Assembly: GCA_003640385.1 (NCBI GenBank)
Contig: RCAB01000306.1
Location: 1 to 64,000 of the forward strand
Length of the DNA: 64,000 nucleotides
Direction: 5' to 3'
Source of the DNA: Setaria digitata
Lineage: Eukaryota > Nematoda > Chromadorea > Rhabditida > Setariidae
Shown here one piece after another: positions 28,701-48,994 of this stretch (position 1 is its first letter; every line of letters begins with the position of its first letter). Made by a program: the position numbers and the translations under genes. Under the pieces are notes generated by a model that was not told the origin of the DNA, made no database searches, and was given only the letters and a program-made list of their open reading frames with translations.

Positions 28701-31700
28701 GCTATGTCCCAGTCTTCTCTGCTTTTATTTTTCTATAGCACAATTTCAAGATGTCCATTTCTCTGGAAAAATCAACCTCTCCAAATTTTCCCTCCTTAAC
28801 TTCAACAGCCTAAACTTTCTCTTAATGATGAAGACATTAAATTACAGCCAGTAAGCCATTGAATTACCTTGAGCCAAGTATACGATCTGCCCTGTAATCC
28901 ATTATAACGAACTGGAAATACCAAGAATTGAACACACGCATCTGATATGTTAGTACAACAAAACATATCATATCACAGATAAGACCTGTCGTTTTATAGT
29001 GGCCAAGACATTCATTGAGATTACAGTGGAGGCCAAGGACACGCTCCAGCCAACACGGAAAAGTAAAACCAAATTTGCAAAATGCATCCTTAAAAGATTT
29101 CTAAAGTAAATTCTATATTTATATTTATCTTGCATTCATTCTTACTCATTAAGATCAATACCAGATCCAAAAATCGAGAAAAATTAGTTTCTAACAAATT
29201 GTTAAAATCTTCAAAATGAAATTATAGTGAAAATGTTTCCGTGCGTACCAAGTATATAATCTTAACAATTAGTACGAAAATATTGTAATAAACAAGGCAA
29301 TTCCAGTATAGGAGAACATTTTTGAAAGAACGGCAAGCATAAAGAGAAATTCCTTTCCACATAAATAGAAATACTGCGATAATGTAACCAAAATTGAGTA
29401 TTATACCACTATTAATGCTGCACATTAAGATAATTATCATTGAGATCCAATGAGAGTAAAGAAAGATTGCCGTATGTATGTATGCCAAAAGACTTCTAAA
29501 AGAAAAACTTGAATGCAGAATAAAGATCAACATCCGAAGATAAAATAAATATGAGAAACCATAATTTTAGGCAATCTTCGGAATTTCGAAATCTAAGACG
29601 AATGACATACCCTTTTGTTGATATAAAATCATTGTAAAGAGCTGGAATAGGTTGATCGAAATTAATCTCTGACAGTGGAGTATTGTCATCCTCTGGCTGT
29701 GCCTTTCAAATAAGAAAACATTTTAATTTATAGTACTTTTGATACTCTTATAAGCTGTAGCAAAAATTTTCTTGATAGCACAACCAAATAAAGTGGAAAT
29801 GGAGTTAAATAATTTTTTCATCCAATCGTAGCGAACAGTGAAGTAAGCCATATTGTAAAAGAAAATTGAAATTCATACCTCTTTATCAAAGGAATCTTTC
29901 TGCACCAAAATTAATAGAAGAAGGATGTAATCAGCTATAAATGTTGGATATGATGACGTAGTATGAGGTATGACAAAAAATTTCTTTACCTCAGTATTCC
30001 ACTCATTCCAGAAGTAATTACGGCAATGAAAAAACTGAAACAGAAAAAAATTATCCAAATTCCTTGCACAATTTGCGAAACAAGGCAGCGGTTTTGCAAT
30101 AACTTAGTTTTGCAATAACTTAGCATAAAATAATTGTAAGTAACACCTGATGAGGCAAGCCGAGTGCGAAAAGATATTCCAATATTAAAACTATCAATGT
30201 CAGATTGGTATAAGACTTCCAGAGAAATTTTTGTAGCTTTCTTGTAGATATCCGTAAAAATGGAATCACTACCAAGAAATAAACCCCGAATATATCATGG
30301 TGACAGCATGCCAATACTATTCCTACGACTGAACAAACCTGAAACATATAGAATATTAGAAAATGATATGACAAAAGCTAAAGAATAGTTTATATTTTGC
30401 ACATGAATTAATAAAAACAAAGTCAAGAAAATATTTAAATATTTTCCTACTCACCTCAACACCAAATTTGTACATCCAATTTTTCAAAAGAAATTTGAGC
30501 AGAGAAGCTGCATTCTGAAAAGTTATATTTTAAAAGATTAGATGAAAAATGAAGAACTAAAGCCAGTTTTCTTCTGTCGATCAAAAATGTAAATCTAGTG
30601 GAAATGGAACTCACTTTTTCAGCATCAGATCTCTGCACTTCGATAAGCCATTCTGATCTCTCAGTCGAAAATGCACTACGCATCGATATTATTAATAAAA
30701 GTATGACGACTGGCCAGGTCTAAAATAAGTTAATGGTAGAAAAAACTGCAGAAAAATAATTTGATATTAAAATTCATGATTGATTAAGAATGAAAAAACA
30801 ACCTGATTTGGACTAAATCCAAGCCATTTTGCAGTGTTACTGTCTAAAACCATTCCAGAACTTGTCGTACAATTTATAGGATATGTATAGTTGGGTAAAT
30901 GAAAGGCATAAGTTACGAATGATACCAGCCACTGCAGTGATAGTAGAAGCGTAGCTGCAGAACATGTTGCGGTGCCTAGAATTAGAAGCAACTGAATCTA
31001 AAATATGAGCTGAAACTCAAATTTTAGTTCAACAAAATTATTCAACTTCAAAGTGCAATATTTTTACATTTCTGCCCAGTACTGATAAAGATGATCAGTG
31101 ACAACATCAGCAGAACAATTCCAGTAATTGACAAATTATATCCAGCAAAACAACATAATGATATCGCTATTAAGGTATCATAACTTGCCGCTATTGTACA
31201 GGCAAACACAGACGTAGGTTTCCACATAATATTGTTTGAGGTACCGAATCTGAATGATAATTTTTTGAATTTAAATTTTGAAAGTTGAAAAAATTCTAGT
31301 AGCATCATTATGCCCAAAACCAGGCGATCAGGAAATCTTAGACGCACCTAAGGTTTAATAGCGAAGCCTAATAAACTGAACTATAAAGTTTTAAGCAACA
31401 TTTTCAAGTAAATTACAAATTGGCCCCTAGAGGCAAGATAAATTAGCTGTTTTTGAATACATGAAATGATATGATGGATTAATTCAATCTTATCAAAGAT
31501 TTGCAATTTCTCTTTTCCAGTGCTTCAGTTGAATCAGTAAATAGTCAATAACAACTTATACTTCACTATCCCTGTCAATTCTAAAGCTTTCATAGAATAT
31601 GAAGTACGTGGGAAACATACGGACCTTTTTATATGTACGAAAATCAAGAGAAATATAAAACAGAATGGTAACCATAAGGCAGATGCTAATGTTCGAACTA

Positions 31701-33960
31701 CTGGGGATAACCACTGGTCGTTTGGCAATGATAACCAATCACCGTGTATCAGGGTATACATATAATATAAACAAATATACAATATACCTGAAATTTCGAG
31801 GAATAATTATTTATAAGGAAGTATAAAGAGAAAAAAAAAAAAAGAATTAACAGGAAAGCGAAAGTTCTCATACGAATTCAGAACGAAATAAGACTTTTGG
31901 CCCACTTCAGAAAAATCAAAAAATACCTGGGGCTGAATAAACACAGGAGAATGTGTTAGAAAAACTGGGAAACATTTCCCAATGACTTCAAGGAAAAAAC
32001 TTTCCCAATTACTTCAAGCTCTTTCAGTTTAACTTGAGGCGATAGAAATCTGTTCAGTGATTCTAACACCTGATACTCTACTTGCTTTACACTACGTATG
32101 AGAAAAAAGAATTTTACAAGTGAAAAGGCAAACGTAGGGTGTGACCCATTCCAAACGATTAGCACTTTCCAGAGAAACTCTTCTGATGGATATCCGTCTT
32201 ACTGAGGTTAAAGATACATCTGGAATCTTTGTTGTGTCGATGTTTTTAAATGTGTCAAATGTTTCCAATTGTTTTCCATCAAAATAACGCATCATATAAA
32301 ACGGTAAGCACAGCGAAAGCTGAAATATTCTGGAATTCAAGGGTTGTCAAAATTATCTTATAGCACAGATTGATAGCCATCACAGCTAATTATGTGAAGA
32401 AGAGAAACAGTGAAACAAGAATAATCTAAATAAAGCATCATTTTTCATCAAATGTAACAGATATCTTTGGAAACACATTAACTCACCTTAATTAGTAAAG
32501 GATAAAAAGCAGCAGATCCCACTCCTGAATGCAAGCCCAATTTCTCAAGCATGGTTCCTTGAAAATTTGTGAGACCCGAAATGTATTGAAATAATAATAA
32601 AACCTATAATTATTACTACGTTGTTAAAATACTTAATTTATGAAGTCTAGAAATCGCGAAAATTAAATATAATAAATATTGCACAAAAAGTAGATCTCCA
32701 TTATGGCCTTAGTAGATATATTTTAAGCAGGAATAGGTGTATTTTAATTCAACAGTATTTTGATTGGAATTTAAAATAAAAATATTTAAAGTCTGAATTT
32801 CGGAATATGTACTTGAAATATTAAAACTGAATCTCACTGAAGCAAATGTCAAAACAATTGGAGCTGCTGACAGTCGATGACGCCTTTCTCCAATTAACGA
32901 AAACAAGAACCATGAAACAAGAATCCACAGAAAATTTAGCCATGATGGGAAAAATAGTGCCCAAAAAATTACTGAAACCGGTGTCAGGAGATATATCTGA
33001 TGTAAACTAATCGATTTTGCTTCTGCCATATAATCCATCGAAGAAAATGATAACCTGTAAAATCTATAAAAAATAAAAATCACGTGAAATTTTTCAAAAT
33101 ATTCTGAAGCTAACTGCCCTCAGAAGTAATTGTGATACCGAAGTTCGAAAATGAATATCATCGAAAATTTTAGAGAAAGATTAGTTTGAAATTCTAACGG
33201 CAAAAAGCAAGTACAACAGGAACTGATTATTTTGGTAAGGTTTTTAAAAACTATTTAACAAATCTAGTAATGACTGAAATGCTGGCATTTGCTATAACTA
33301 AAATTAACTGCTTCCATTACCTTCTAGCCCAAAAGAGTAGACTCGCCAGACAAAGTTCCGTAATAACTCCGGCATAGACATTCCAGGAATGCTCTTCACA
33401 GCCATCCTCAACATTTGCTGGACAGAAAAAATAGGGTACTCCTAAGATCCTGCAAACAAGGTAAATTTTTAGGGTGCTGAAGGCAGGAAATGAATTTCTT
33501 GCAGCACTATAAATCTTTGAAAAGAACCATCAACAAATTTCATTTGGCTAAGAAACTTTGCATCTAGTCTGTTCCTTTCTTTTGCGGCAACTTGAAAACG
33601 AATTTTTAATTATCCAAAACCGTTATTAAGCTGCTGATTCTTTCACTGCACTTTAAATGAGTTGCTGTAAATTTAAAAATTGAGTGAAAGAGAGGACCTT
33701 TTGAGAGTGACGTTGAAATTTATTTGTATATAAGTAATCTGGGCAAGAAACAGCAACAGAATATGTAGTATCAAGCAAGTTATGGCCAAAGTAAGAACAC
33801 CTGCAGAAAGTGTGAATGTTCGTCGAAATGCGAAAACCGTATTCAAGCCAAGTGAAATTGTAAACAGGATAAGATGGAAGTAACTTGGGTAAGATATTGA
33901 AGTAAATGCGAGAAGCGTAAGACCCGTGAGACGTAAGCCCAGTAGTTCAGACCGGTCCAT
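22775..33960 (-). CDS. pezo-1: Piezo mechanosensitive ion channel
   Basis: Piezo proteins form trimeric mechanically gated cation channels in the plasma membrane. Exons, 5' to 3' on the minus strand: 33960-33698, 33449-33321, 33054-32838, 32603-32487, blocks near 32322-32180 and 32095-31970, 31787-31639, 31347-31068, 30975-30803, 30719-30615, 30514-30455, 30338-30147, 30034-29879, 29702-29611, 29495-29249, 29100-28868, 28578-28417, 28350-28191, 27852-27706, 27489-27332, 27144-27039, 26870-26698, 26483-26297, 26186-26016, 25752-25581, 25235-25073, 24896-24737, 24466-24285, an unresolved piece near 24280-24063, about 24062-23765, 23675-23392, 23226-23067, 22954-22775. Nearly every exon carries membrane segments. 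Diagnostic C-terminal parts are WGALAIPRPPKCFW, IIDRWLYLSR, AWHMRNGYPS, IPFLFELRTAMDW, the cap region with APPNG, VILVVGRFVREI and YGKLVFLMRSPETLIRW. I assembled roughly 1,850-1,900 residues, fewer than most Piezos, so some exons are probably missed. The start is the second in-frame ATG; 34008 is the alternative. Confidence 0.95.
26564..26666. repeat. Duplicated AT-rich palindromes in a pezo-1 intron
   Basis: A perfect 22-bp palindrome (ACACCT arm, TA core, AGGTGT arm) at 26564-26585 is repeated as a 20-bp palindrome at 26607-26626, a 42-bp period, followed by a TA run to about 26666. It lies in the pezo-1 intron 26484-26697. Confidence 0.85.
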
Positions 33961-34008
33961 ATATGTACATATGTATGTATTGATACATACAATAGTTCCT
34001 CTTTTCAC

Positions 34009-37000
34009 GTTCTTTTTACGTTATTCACTCCCATTTTGACGTGCAGCTCCGTAATGCTAATCATCGAGTTAGAAGCGTGTGATGCGACGCTGACCCGGTT
34101 CATACATTCTTTGTAATAATTCATGAATATTTATAGCTTGAATTACATTCATCATTAAGTACAGGAAAATAATCTAGTTCAGATAAGTAAAACTATATGA
34201 CCTGTCTTACAGGAGTTTAGGTCGTACGTGAATATTTTAAACTTGACGGAAAGAACGTAATAATTTGAAGTATCCGTTACGTAACTGTTACGCAAAATTC
34301 GTGCAGCCACCGCAGATGTCACGTAAAACAGATGCTAACTACTGGACATGGAAAAACGTCTCATTGAAAACTGGCACTCTGCCAGGAAACAAACTTGAGT
34401 TTAAATTATTTGAATATTTTTCTCATATGATTCATGACAGTTATTTCCCATCATGTTCGATATGAGAGACGGCTCAATTCTCTCCAAACTATCACCACTG
34501 CCAAACTCCCTGCATTCCCGGAATTTCGCGGTCTTTAGCACTGAATAATTTGAGTCTGTATATCTGTAACTCTCTAGAAGGAACACCTGAAAGGCATCAT
34601 TCGGTCTTTTGCGATTTTTCTCGGTCCTTTTTCATCTCGCTCTTCCTTTCTGTTATGAGGGAAGTTCAACCGACATTGAAGATTTCGTAATTTGTCAGTT
34701 AGCTTCATCACTACCCTCCGCTTATTTGTCGAGTAACGTGGTCTTAATTGCTGAGCATTTTCTGGGACGAATGGAAAATGAATGTATAATTCTGCTGCAG
34801 AGCATTTATTTTAAATTCTTCCTAAAGGACTTTTTTAATGGAACATATTTGGTGGACTTGGATGGACTGCAAGGAAATTAATTGTTATTCGAACAATTCT
34901 GTATTTGTCGGCCTCATAAGGACAGAAAGATGATGTCACTGGTGAGGAGGGCCTTTACTGATGTCACTTTTCATCCGGGCCTATTTTCCGAATAGCCTCA
35001 AGAAAATGTCTCATCATGCTTGGGCTTTCCTTCTAGGTTTAAATTTGATCGGATGATGTGTGGATTTGAATTTATGGTTATGGACCTCCTCTCTATTCAA
35101 CATATAAAATCCATTTTATAGTTTTTTTTTATTATGATATTTGAAAATCAAAGATCAATACATTTACTATTAAATTAATTAGTAAGCAGTTTTTGGGATT
35201 TTGAAATTAAATTGGATAAAATGCAGAACCATTTGCGTCTTTTTCATAATTGGATTTTAAACAAAATAAAATTTCTTTTGGCTTGTCCCGTTCTGCCTAA
35301 CTAATTTTTCATCCGTTAATTTTCTTCCCCTGCGAATCGCTGATAAAACTACTGATAAACATTAATTATCCTTGGCTTCCTCGCCTCTAGTCAGATATAA
35401 TGTCGAAGCAAACATTCAGAATATTCTTTTAGTACTCTAACTGGTTTCATTATGATTATTCGATAGAGCCTTGTTTTTCGATGCATTTTTACCGGTTCCT
35501 CTTCTCTCTCCTTCCATTTCCTTTCAGATGACTTCTTTCTCGTATCTGATTTGTTTTCCCTTTCCTGTTACAGGTAGCAAATTAGTTCATGCGCAGGTGT
35601 TTAGTAATGAATGAGAGAAATTATTAGCGACTGGGAAGCACTCTCGGTCTCGACATTATCTCGACATTTTCTGATGGCTTCTGTCCTTTCTCTGGGTATG
35701 CATTTTCGCTTCATCCACACATTCATTTATTTTGTTTTGTTTTTCTCTCCACTCATTCTAAATGCTACTGCTGCTGTTGCTTGGAATCGAACTTGCTGCA
35801 TGCGAGGTAAATAGCCCATAAGGTATCCTTTTTTTATTTTTGGTCTTCCTTCTAAACCAGTGCTAATTTTTAATTAAAAGCCTCCGACGAATGAGCAGTA
35901 TACTTCCTGAAATGTACGATAAACTTTAAAACTTGGACTCTATTAGCTTGAATTAGGGTGATTGAATGAACTAGTCTGGTGTTTAGTCACTGATCCAAAT
36001 GTGTGATTATATTGTTGAAAAAAAAAAGAGAAAAACTAAAATACGGAAGAGGGAAGAAATTAATTAGGCTCATATGTCGTGCTGTTGCAATGTTGAATTT
36101 GTCAATAATTGTGTCAGTGCTTCATTTCGTTTCAGGTTTGTTTGCTAATTAACACTACGAAGATTATGGTAGTCTTTTTTCATAGTTAATTCGAAAAATA
36201 GCGGACAATGCCATGAAGTGAATCATTTCGTATGTTTCGGATAGAGAACTGAATTTCACTGCAAAGCTCTCCGTTCTACTGGTCCGGAGGAGCTATTTCA
36301 GTTGTAAAATGCCTTTTTTATAAGGAACTGTTTGGTTGCTATGGTCAACAATCCATCATTTTAATTTTTTCCTTCAGTCTATAAAAATGCTTTCTTTTGA
36401 TTTTTAGTCTTGTTTTTGATTTGAGATATGTGAAAAGAGCTTTCTGTTCACGGTTGTTCACCACTACATTGAAGGAATAAGTCTCTCTCTCTGCTCTTAT
36501 TGATCTTTAATTGCTTATCATATTTTTATTGCACTTTCTCTAGCAAAGGAAATGGAATAAAGTAGTTGCTGAGTGGAGATGGTTTCATATTTTCGTCCTT
36601 TCTTTCTGCTCCCATCAAATATGATCAGTGTTCTAAGTTGAATTGCAGTCATTGAATTTTTACGATGAGTACTTAGGCAGTTGCTTGTTATGATGCTTTT
36701 GATTAGTTTGATAAAGAAACTTCTGAAATCATTGTATTGTATATGAGAAGGAGCGGGATGTCTTTAAGTTAGATACTTTAAGTAGACAAAATTCATCGTC
36801 GGTGGGACGCAGAGTGCTACCTCAATGATGAAATATAGTACATCTGACATACAAACACGGTAACTTAATGCTTTCACTGCTAGTTACATCTCTGTATGCT
36901 AAGCTAGAAAAATCTTGGGTGAAGTCTGAGCGAATAGAGAGCTCAGAAATCTTTGGCCTGGTCAGGCTGTCGAAATTGTTGACAAGATTGCAGGACATCG

Positions 37001-37776
37001 ATTTTCAGGAAAACAGATGGTCCAAGAAGCAAGCAGGTAAACCGCAAAGGGGTTGGATTTCCTGTTTAAGAACATTTTATACCTTTTCAATATAGAAAAC
37101 AATCATGCATGTTTGGCACTGGAAGGAACGTTATTTTTTTTTTTTTCTTCTTCTTTAGTTCCGAAAAAAAAGAAAGAGCTGATACAGTACCATATTAACC
37201 TACCTTGTTGTTGGAGTGGTAAAGATTGTGAGAAAATCATTCACTAAAACCTACATGTGGATATGCTGCAACTTGATAGCAAGCTAAACTAAGTGTCACA
37301 AACAGCTGATATTACTCTGTTAAAAGCTTTTCCAAGAAAATACTTGATCAAAATCAAATTGAACATTGTTTCTAAGAAATATGCACCGTATCTTAGTATT
37401 ATTGCACCACTTGTTAGGTTTTCTTGGAAGCCGTGTATCGTATCAGGATGTGGAAAGGCCAGTGCTTATGGCCTGGAACTGGGCATGTTTTCAGAAGAAT
37501 ATGTATGATGTGCTGTTATACAGTTGATTTTGCAGTGGTGATGATGACAACTAGAACATAGCTGGGTTTAACACTCTCGGGAATATTTGGTGTTTATCGG
37601 ATGATTTTTTTATTTCACACATGGAGTCCTGTACTCAGGACCTGTAGATATCTTTTTATTTAGTAAACACAAAATTTTGATTTTAAAATATTCTCTAATG
37701 TTTTTTGGCGTCAAAATCCTAGATGTGATGACGTAATAAGAAATGATAATTATCTGTTCGTGTTATTTGCAGGAGA
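34009..37776. other. Divergent intergenic region between pezo-1 and rskn-2
   Basis: About 3.8 kb separates the 5' ends of two divergently transcribed genes, so promoters for both should lie here. I saw no further exon with recognisable similarity. The open frames at 34265-34465, 34609-34881 and 36868-37095 have no family features. A splice acceptor TTTGCAG at 37766-37772, four bases before the rskn-2 ATG, could be a trans-splicing or 5' UTR acceptor. Confidence 0.6.
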
Positions 37777-42746
<4,970 letters not shown>

Positions 42747-44921
42747 TTTTGTTTGTTAAAATTGAAGTGCTAAAATTTTTCTTGGACACAGTACAGTTGC
42801 TAATATCTAATGAAAAGTGGAGGTAAATGTTACGTTTGATTTTTATGACGAGTAATGCAAAAATCGTGATTTATGATTTCGACTCTGAGGTGAAGTCATT
42901 TCTAACACGTTTCCATTATTTACTGACAAATACATTGAAAAAAATAAGATCTTTTTAAATTCCAGCACTCCAAATACTTAAATTCAGAATTATATGTATT
43001 CAATAAGCTTATGGAATTCCTTTTGTTTTCTTTTATATCTGTTGAAAAATATTCTGCATTGTTTGTCAATTTACACTTGCTGTTATTGACCTGTTAAAAA
43101 TTTTTAATGCAGCATTTCGAAGTGTATTTAGTTAGCTGTACATTATTTAGGTATTGTGTCAGGGAAATGTCCGAAAAAAAACCAAAAGCTTTTAGTTAAG
43201 TTACAAAATTTAGAAAATTTCTAGTTATGATTGATACTATAGTACAATATAATATAGTTATTTAATTCAAGAGTTTAGGAAGTATCCCTGGAGATTTCCT
43301 GCTAGAAAAGTGATCTTTTCGTTTTCATAAGTATTTATTGTTAAGTACCCGTTCTCTTTAGACCAAGTTATAAAAGCTTAATCTTTTGATATATTTATGG
43401 CCAGTTTTGTAGTCACGCTTCTATAATTCTGTGATTATTTGATTATATTATGGGTTCTTCAGTTCTTTCTCTACGTCCTATCAGTTCACTCATTTGTATG
43501 TGTACATAGCTCATTTCTTATCTCAGCTTTTGTTAAATGGTTTTTTGTCACTTTAATTTTAGTTTCAAAGTTAGCATATACGAGATGATATGTTGAGGTG
43601 GACTTTTGATTAAGCGTAATCTGATTCATTTGCTTTCTCCTTCATACAAATCTATGAAAAATGTATAATTTGCTAATGTTTTAGATGATTCCTGCATAGT
43701 TTCAAGACATTGTGTTCGTCGTTTATTTTCGAATTATGCTATGGAAAAAGCAAACGAAAGGAAAAAAGCCTAATCCCTTAGTCCTTTTTAGGATGTATCG
43801 CATTATTCCTCACCTTAATCATCTTCATGTCTTCTAAATATATTCCTTAAATTGAATAGTTTTTCGAGTAATCTAATCAACATTATTTGTTGTTTGAATC
43901 ATCTAATGAATGCAGGTATTTTGAAAAACATTTCATTTTCTTTTTTTTTTTTTTTGCTATTTCTGATTGAAGTTATAATTGGTTGTTATATTTTATGTTA
44001 GTATTTATTGTACTAGACGAAGTAGAGTTTTTTAACGTTCTTACATGTTTAACGAGCTTCTTCGAAGAAGTGAATTTGTGGAGAAATTTACAGTGATGAG
44101 GAGAACTCGAATTCCATTATTTCTTTTCAGAGACTTGGCTAATTTAATAGCTTAATAAGCACTGTATTGGTTATGTAACGCTATGTGATTAAAATTCCTG
44201 CTTTGGAAGTTTTCAGTTCAGTCCTAAAATTACAAGTTTCTCCATCTTTTGAGGTTTACATGCTAGTGCGTTGTTTTATGCCTTATGAATATTACATTCC
44301 ATTATGAGGCCGCTTCAAATTAGTATAAAGAAGTCTTTTTATTTCGTTAAACATTATTCTACAAAAGAAATAAGTAAAAAGATATGTCTTAATAAGCTAC
44401 TGAAATGTGGCATTAAAAAGTGGAAGTATAGCGAAAGAGGAAGGAAGAGTAGGATGAAGTGATATGGTTGAAAAGAGAGAAACTGAAGGGTAGGGATTTT
44501 TTTTTTTCACACTTAAAGCTCTGAAATGGATAAATGTGGAAGGTAGCGCATAAGTTAGAAATGGTGGCTGTACATAGAGATGGTTAAAGGTAGGAAGTGG
44601 AACAGGGCCAAGAGTATTTGGTGTAGTATTGTATCTGAAGCTTTTCATTTTAACTATTCTTGTATACTTTCCGAATAATCCTTTTTTATATAAATTAAAG
44701 TCTGAGTGAAAATATTTACATTTCAAAGACTAAGTCTGATAATAGGGAGTTTTGAAAATTCTTCGGGAAAATTAGAAGCACTGTCGATTCTCATTTCTTT
44801 TTGTTTTTTTGTTTTTCTGTAGAAATATGCAGATAATGCTGAACCTAGACAGCATAGTGGTATGTTTTTCGAATTGATGCAAGATTTATTCGAAAGAAAA
44901 TTCTTTGATAGTCAAGGTTGA
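42747..44921. other. Intergenic region between rskn-2 and the Maf gene
   Basis: Convergent 3' region of rskn-2 and the minus-strand Maf gene. Apart from the ABHD18-like pseudo-exon at 43113-43199, described separately, I see only AT-rich sequence with homopolymers. The minus-strand open frame at 44397-44726 has no recognisable features. Confidence 0.6.
43113..43199 (+). pseudogene. Orphan copy of the ABHD18 terminal exon
   Basis: After an acceptor-like ATGCAG, the frame HFEVYLVSC, then TLFRYCVREM and a stop at 43197-43199, matches the last coding exon of the ABHD18-like gene at 48890-48994 (HVEAYLASH, TLFRSCIREM). Nucleotide identity is clear across about 80 bp, including GTATTTAG, TCAGGGAAATG and TCCGAAAAAA, and weaker similarity runs past the stop. 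The reading frame remains open, but one base is missing relative to the intact exon after GAAATG, so the last residues differ. No other ABHD18 exons were found nearby. It lies about 370 bp after the rskn-2 stop on the same strand and may be part of that gene's 3' UTR. Most likely a decayed partial duplication. Confidence 0.7.
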
Positions 44922-46564
44922 TCATTTTAAACCTAGCTTTTTCCAGAGCACTTTCATCAAGCGATTGATTGGTAACCCAACGACATTATAATAGCAGCCA
45001 TTAACGTTTTCGACAAATATTCCGCCAGAGGCTTGAATACCATAGGAACCAGCTCTACCACTAGAATTCATTAGGATTTAAAGGTTTGTAGTCTTATTTA
45101 AGTTAATATTTCTTCTAGAATTTGTTTTATTGTTGCGTTTGTTGAGCGATTTGTTTAACAGGTGAACGGTTGAGTTATCAAAAGCAGTCTTGTTTAAAAA
45201 AGTAAATCGAAAAGATTTTTACAGTGGCTCGCCGGAGGCAACGTATTCGTCGATAACAGCTTTCGGAATCTGAGAGAATTTGACAACCGTTCGTTCCACA
45301 AACTGTTCACATTGCTGATTGTTATCTATGATAGTTACGCCGGTGTATACTTCATGCACATTTCCATTTAGTCTGTAAAAGGAACAGGCATATACGTGGA
45401 AAATCTCTAATAATTGATATGTATGGGAATATTGAGGTTGGATTTTAGGTCCTGATCGTAATATTTAGGTCTAATAAAGCCAAATATTTTTGCTAAGTTT
45501 AATTTAATTAATTAGTGCTAGTTTCGCCGCTGCGAGGAATGCACAGATGCAAAGGGACATTTAGATAAATACTGGTAAAGAAATGATAAGAAATTCTTTA
45601 CTTAATATAAGAGAATGATGTTTGACAATATATTTGTAAGTTTTTATTATAGTTTCCTGCTTTTTACAGTAAATGCTTTTCAGGGCTACTTTTGAAGGGT
45701 AGCTCGAGCATCTTCTTTATCAACTGGTTTGCCGATAATTTTGTTGTCAAACACGACCACTGTATCACAACCAATGATTATATCGTATTCTTTGACATTC
45801 TAAATTAGTGTATTAAATACAAATAGGCAAGAGTTTAGTAATTAGAAAACGAAATGTAACACCAGTGTTAATTTTTGATTTACTCTTATCATACATCCAT
45901 TAATCTTTACAAAACTTATTCATATCATTAATGGAAATAAGTTGAAATAAATAAACACATTTTATCATTTTCTTTCATGCTCCATAATGACATCTGATTT
46001 TTACGAAATACAAAGAAAGAAAATTATGAACTCTGATTTATACTTTGTCGCAGATTCTAAAATTCTGACTTCATAAATAGTATCTCATATCTAGTCCAAA
46101 TTTGGAAAATTCAAATAAACTGAGATAGGTGAACAAAGGAGCAACCATAAGTTTTGCAATCGTCTCTGCTTTCATTCGTGCTGTTTCAACTACGTATTCA
46201 TCGACTGGTAAGTCTTTGCTGAGATTTTCATCGCAATTTGATACTCGTATAATAGGTTCTATACCCTAAATCAAATTGATTATCTAAATGGTTCTGGAAC
46301 AACTGAATAGCTTTTTTTTTTCTTTTTGGAAGTATTTGAAAGTACTAAAGTTTTGTGATTTACCGACTTCATCAGATTTTTTTTCCTTTTTATTTTAAGA
46401 ATCTTCAAATCATACAATCTGTTTAAGGAGGTCCTGACGTTGCTTGGAAGCACTAGCAAGAACAATTCGAAGCGAAGCAATGGACGGTGCTACCAGTGCC
46501 ATTGATCTCGCCTTACGCAGGATTCTTTTGCTGTCCAAATTGTTCACCAATTCGTGGGGCAAGC
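44922..46564 (-). CDS. Maf/ASMTL-type nucleotide pyrophosphatase
   Basis: Maf proteins hydrolyse non-canonical or excess nucleoside triphosphates to monophosphates. Exons on the minus strand: about 46564-46416, 46265-46146, 45799-45690, 45372-45223, 45060-44922. From the ATG at 46502 the product is 201 residues, the size of a single Maf domain. Landmarks in order are [13 protein letters not shown] (substrate loop), [23 protein letters not shown] (catalytic Asp region), [50 protein letters not shown]. The family motif is usually GEPxDKAG; here Asp-Lys is replaced by Gly-Arg. The frame is open upstream of 46502 to an acceptor at 46564, encoding LPHELVNNL then DSKRIL, which resembles normal Maf N-termini; translation may start in an unseen upstream exon. 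It is divergent from the ABHD18-like gene about 400 bp away. I see no fused methyltransferase domain as in human ASMTL. Confidence 0.92.
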
Positions 46565-46970
46565 CTGAAATATTAGGACGGTTTGTCTACATGATCTCTA
46601 TGAATTTATAGGGAGTAAGTGTTATAAAACACTCAAGCTGGACCTACTGTATTTTAATTATTACAATGCTGCGACACTTAGACAAAAAATCATTCCATTA
46701 CGATAAAGTTACTGCTGTTAATATTAGACATGACATCTACACTTGGTAGTTTAAACTAAATCTTATGGTAGTTTAAACTAAATAATTGAAGAAGGTGAAC
46801 CTCTTTTGCAAATATCTATGTGCAGCCACATTCCTATTAAAGAAAAAAAATCTTTTTTCACTGAATCGTCGTCAGGTACAGTATTTGATGCTTCATTTCC
46901 ACTGCTTTTAGAATTGTGTAAGTGAAGTTTTTTATTTTCTAATCAGTTGGAAATTGTGCTTTAATTTCAG
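46565..46970. promoter_or_regulatory. Probable shared promoter of two divergent genes
   Basis: The Maf gene (minus) and the ABHD18-like gene (plus) start head to head across about 400 bp, so this interval probably contains both promoters and any missing first exons. A short tandem duplication containing GGTAGTTTAAACTAAAT occurs near 46746-46785. No specific factor site can be assigned. Confidence 0.4.
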
Positions 46971-48994
<2,024 letters not shown>

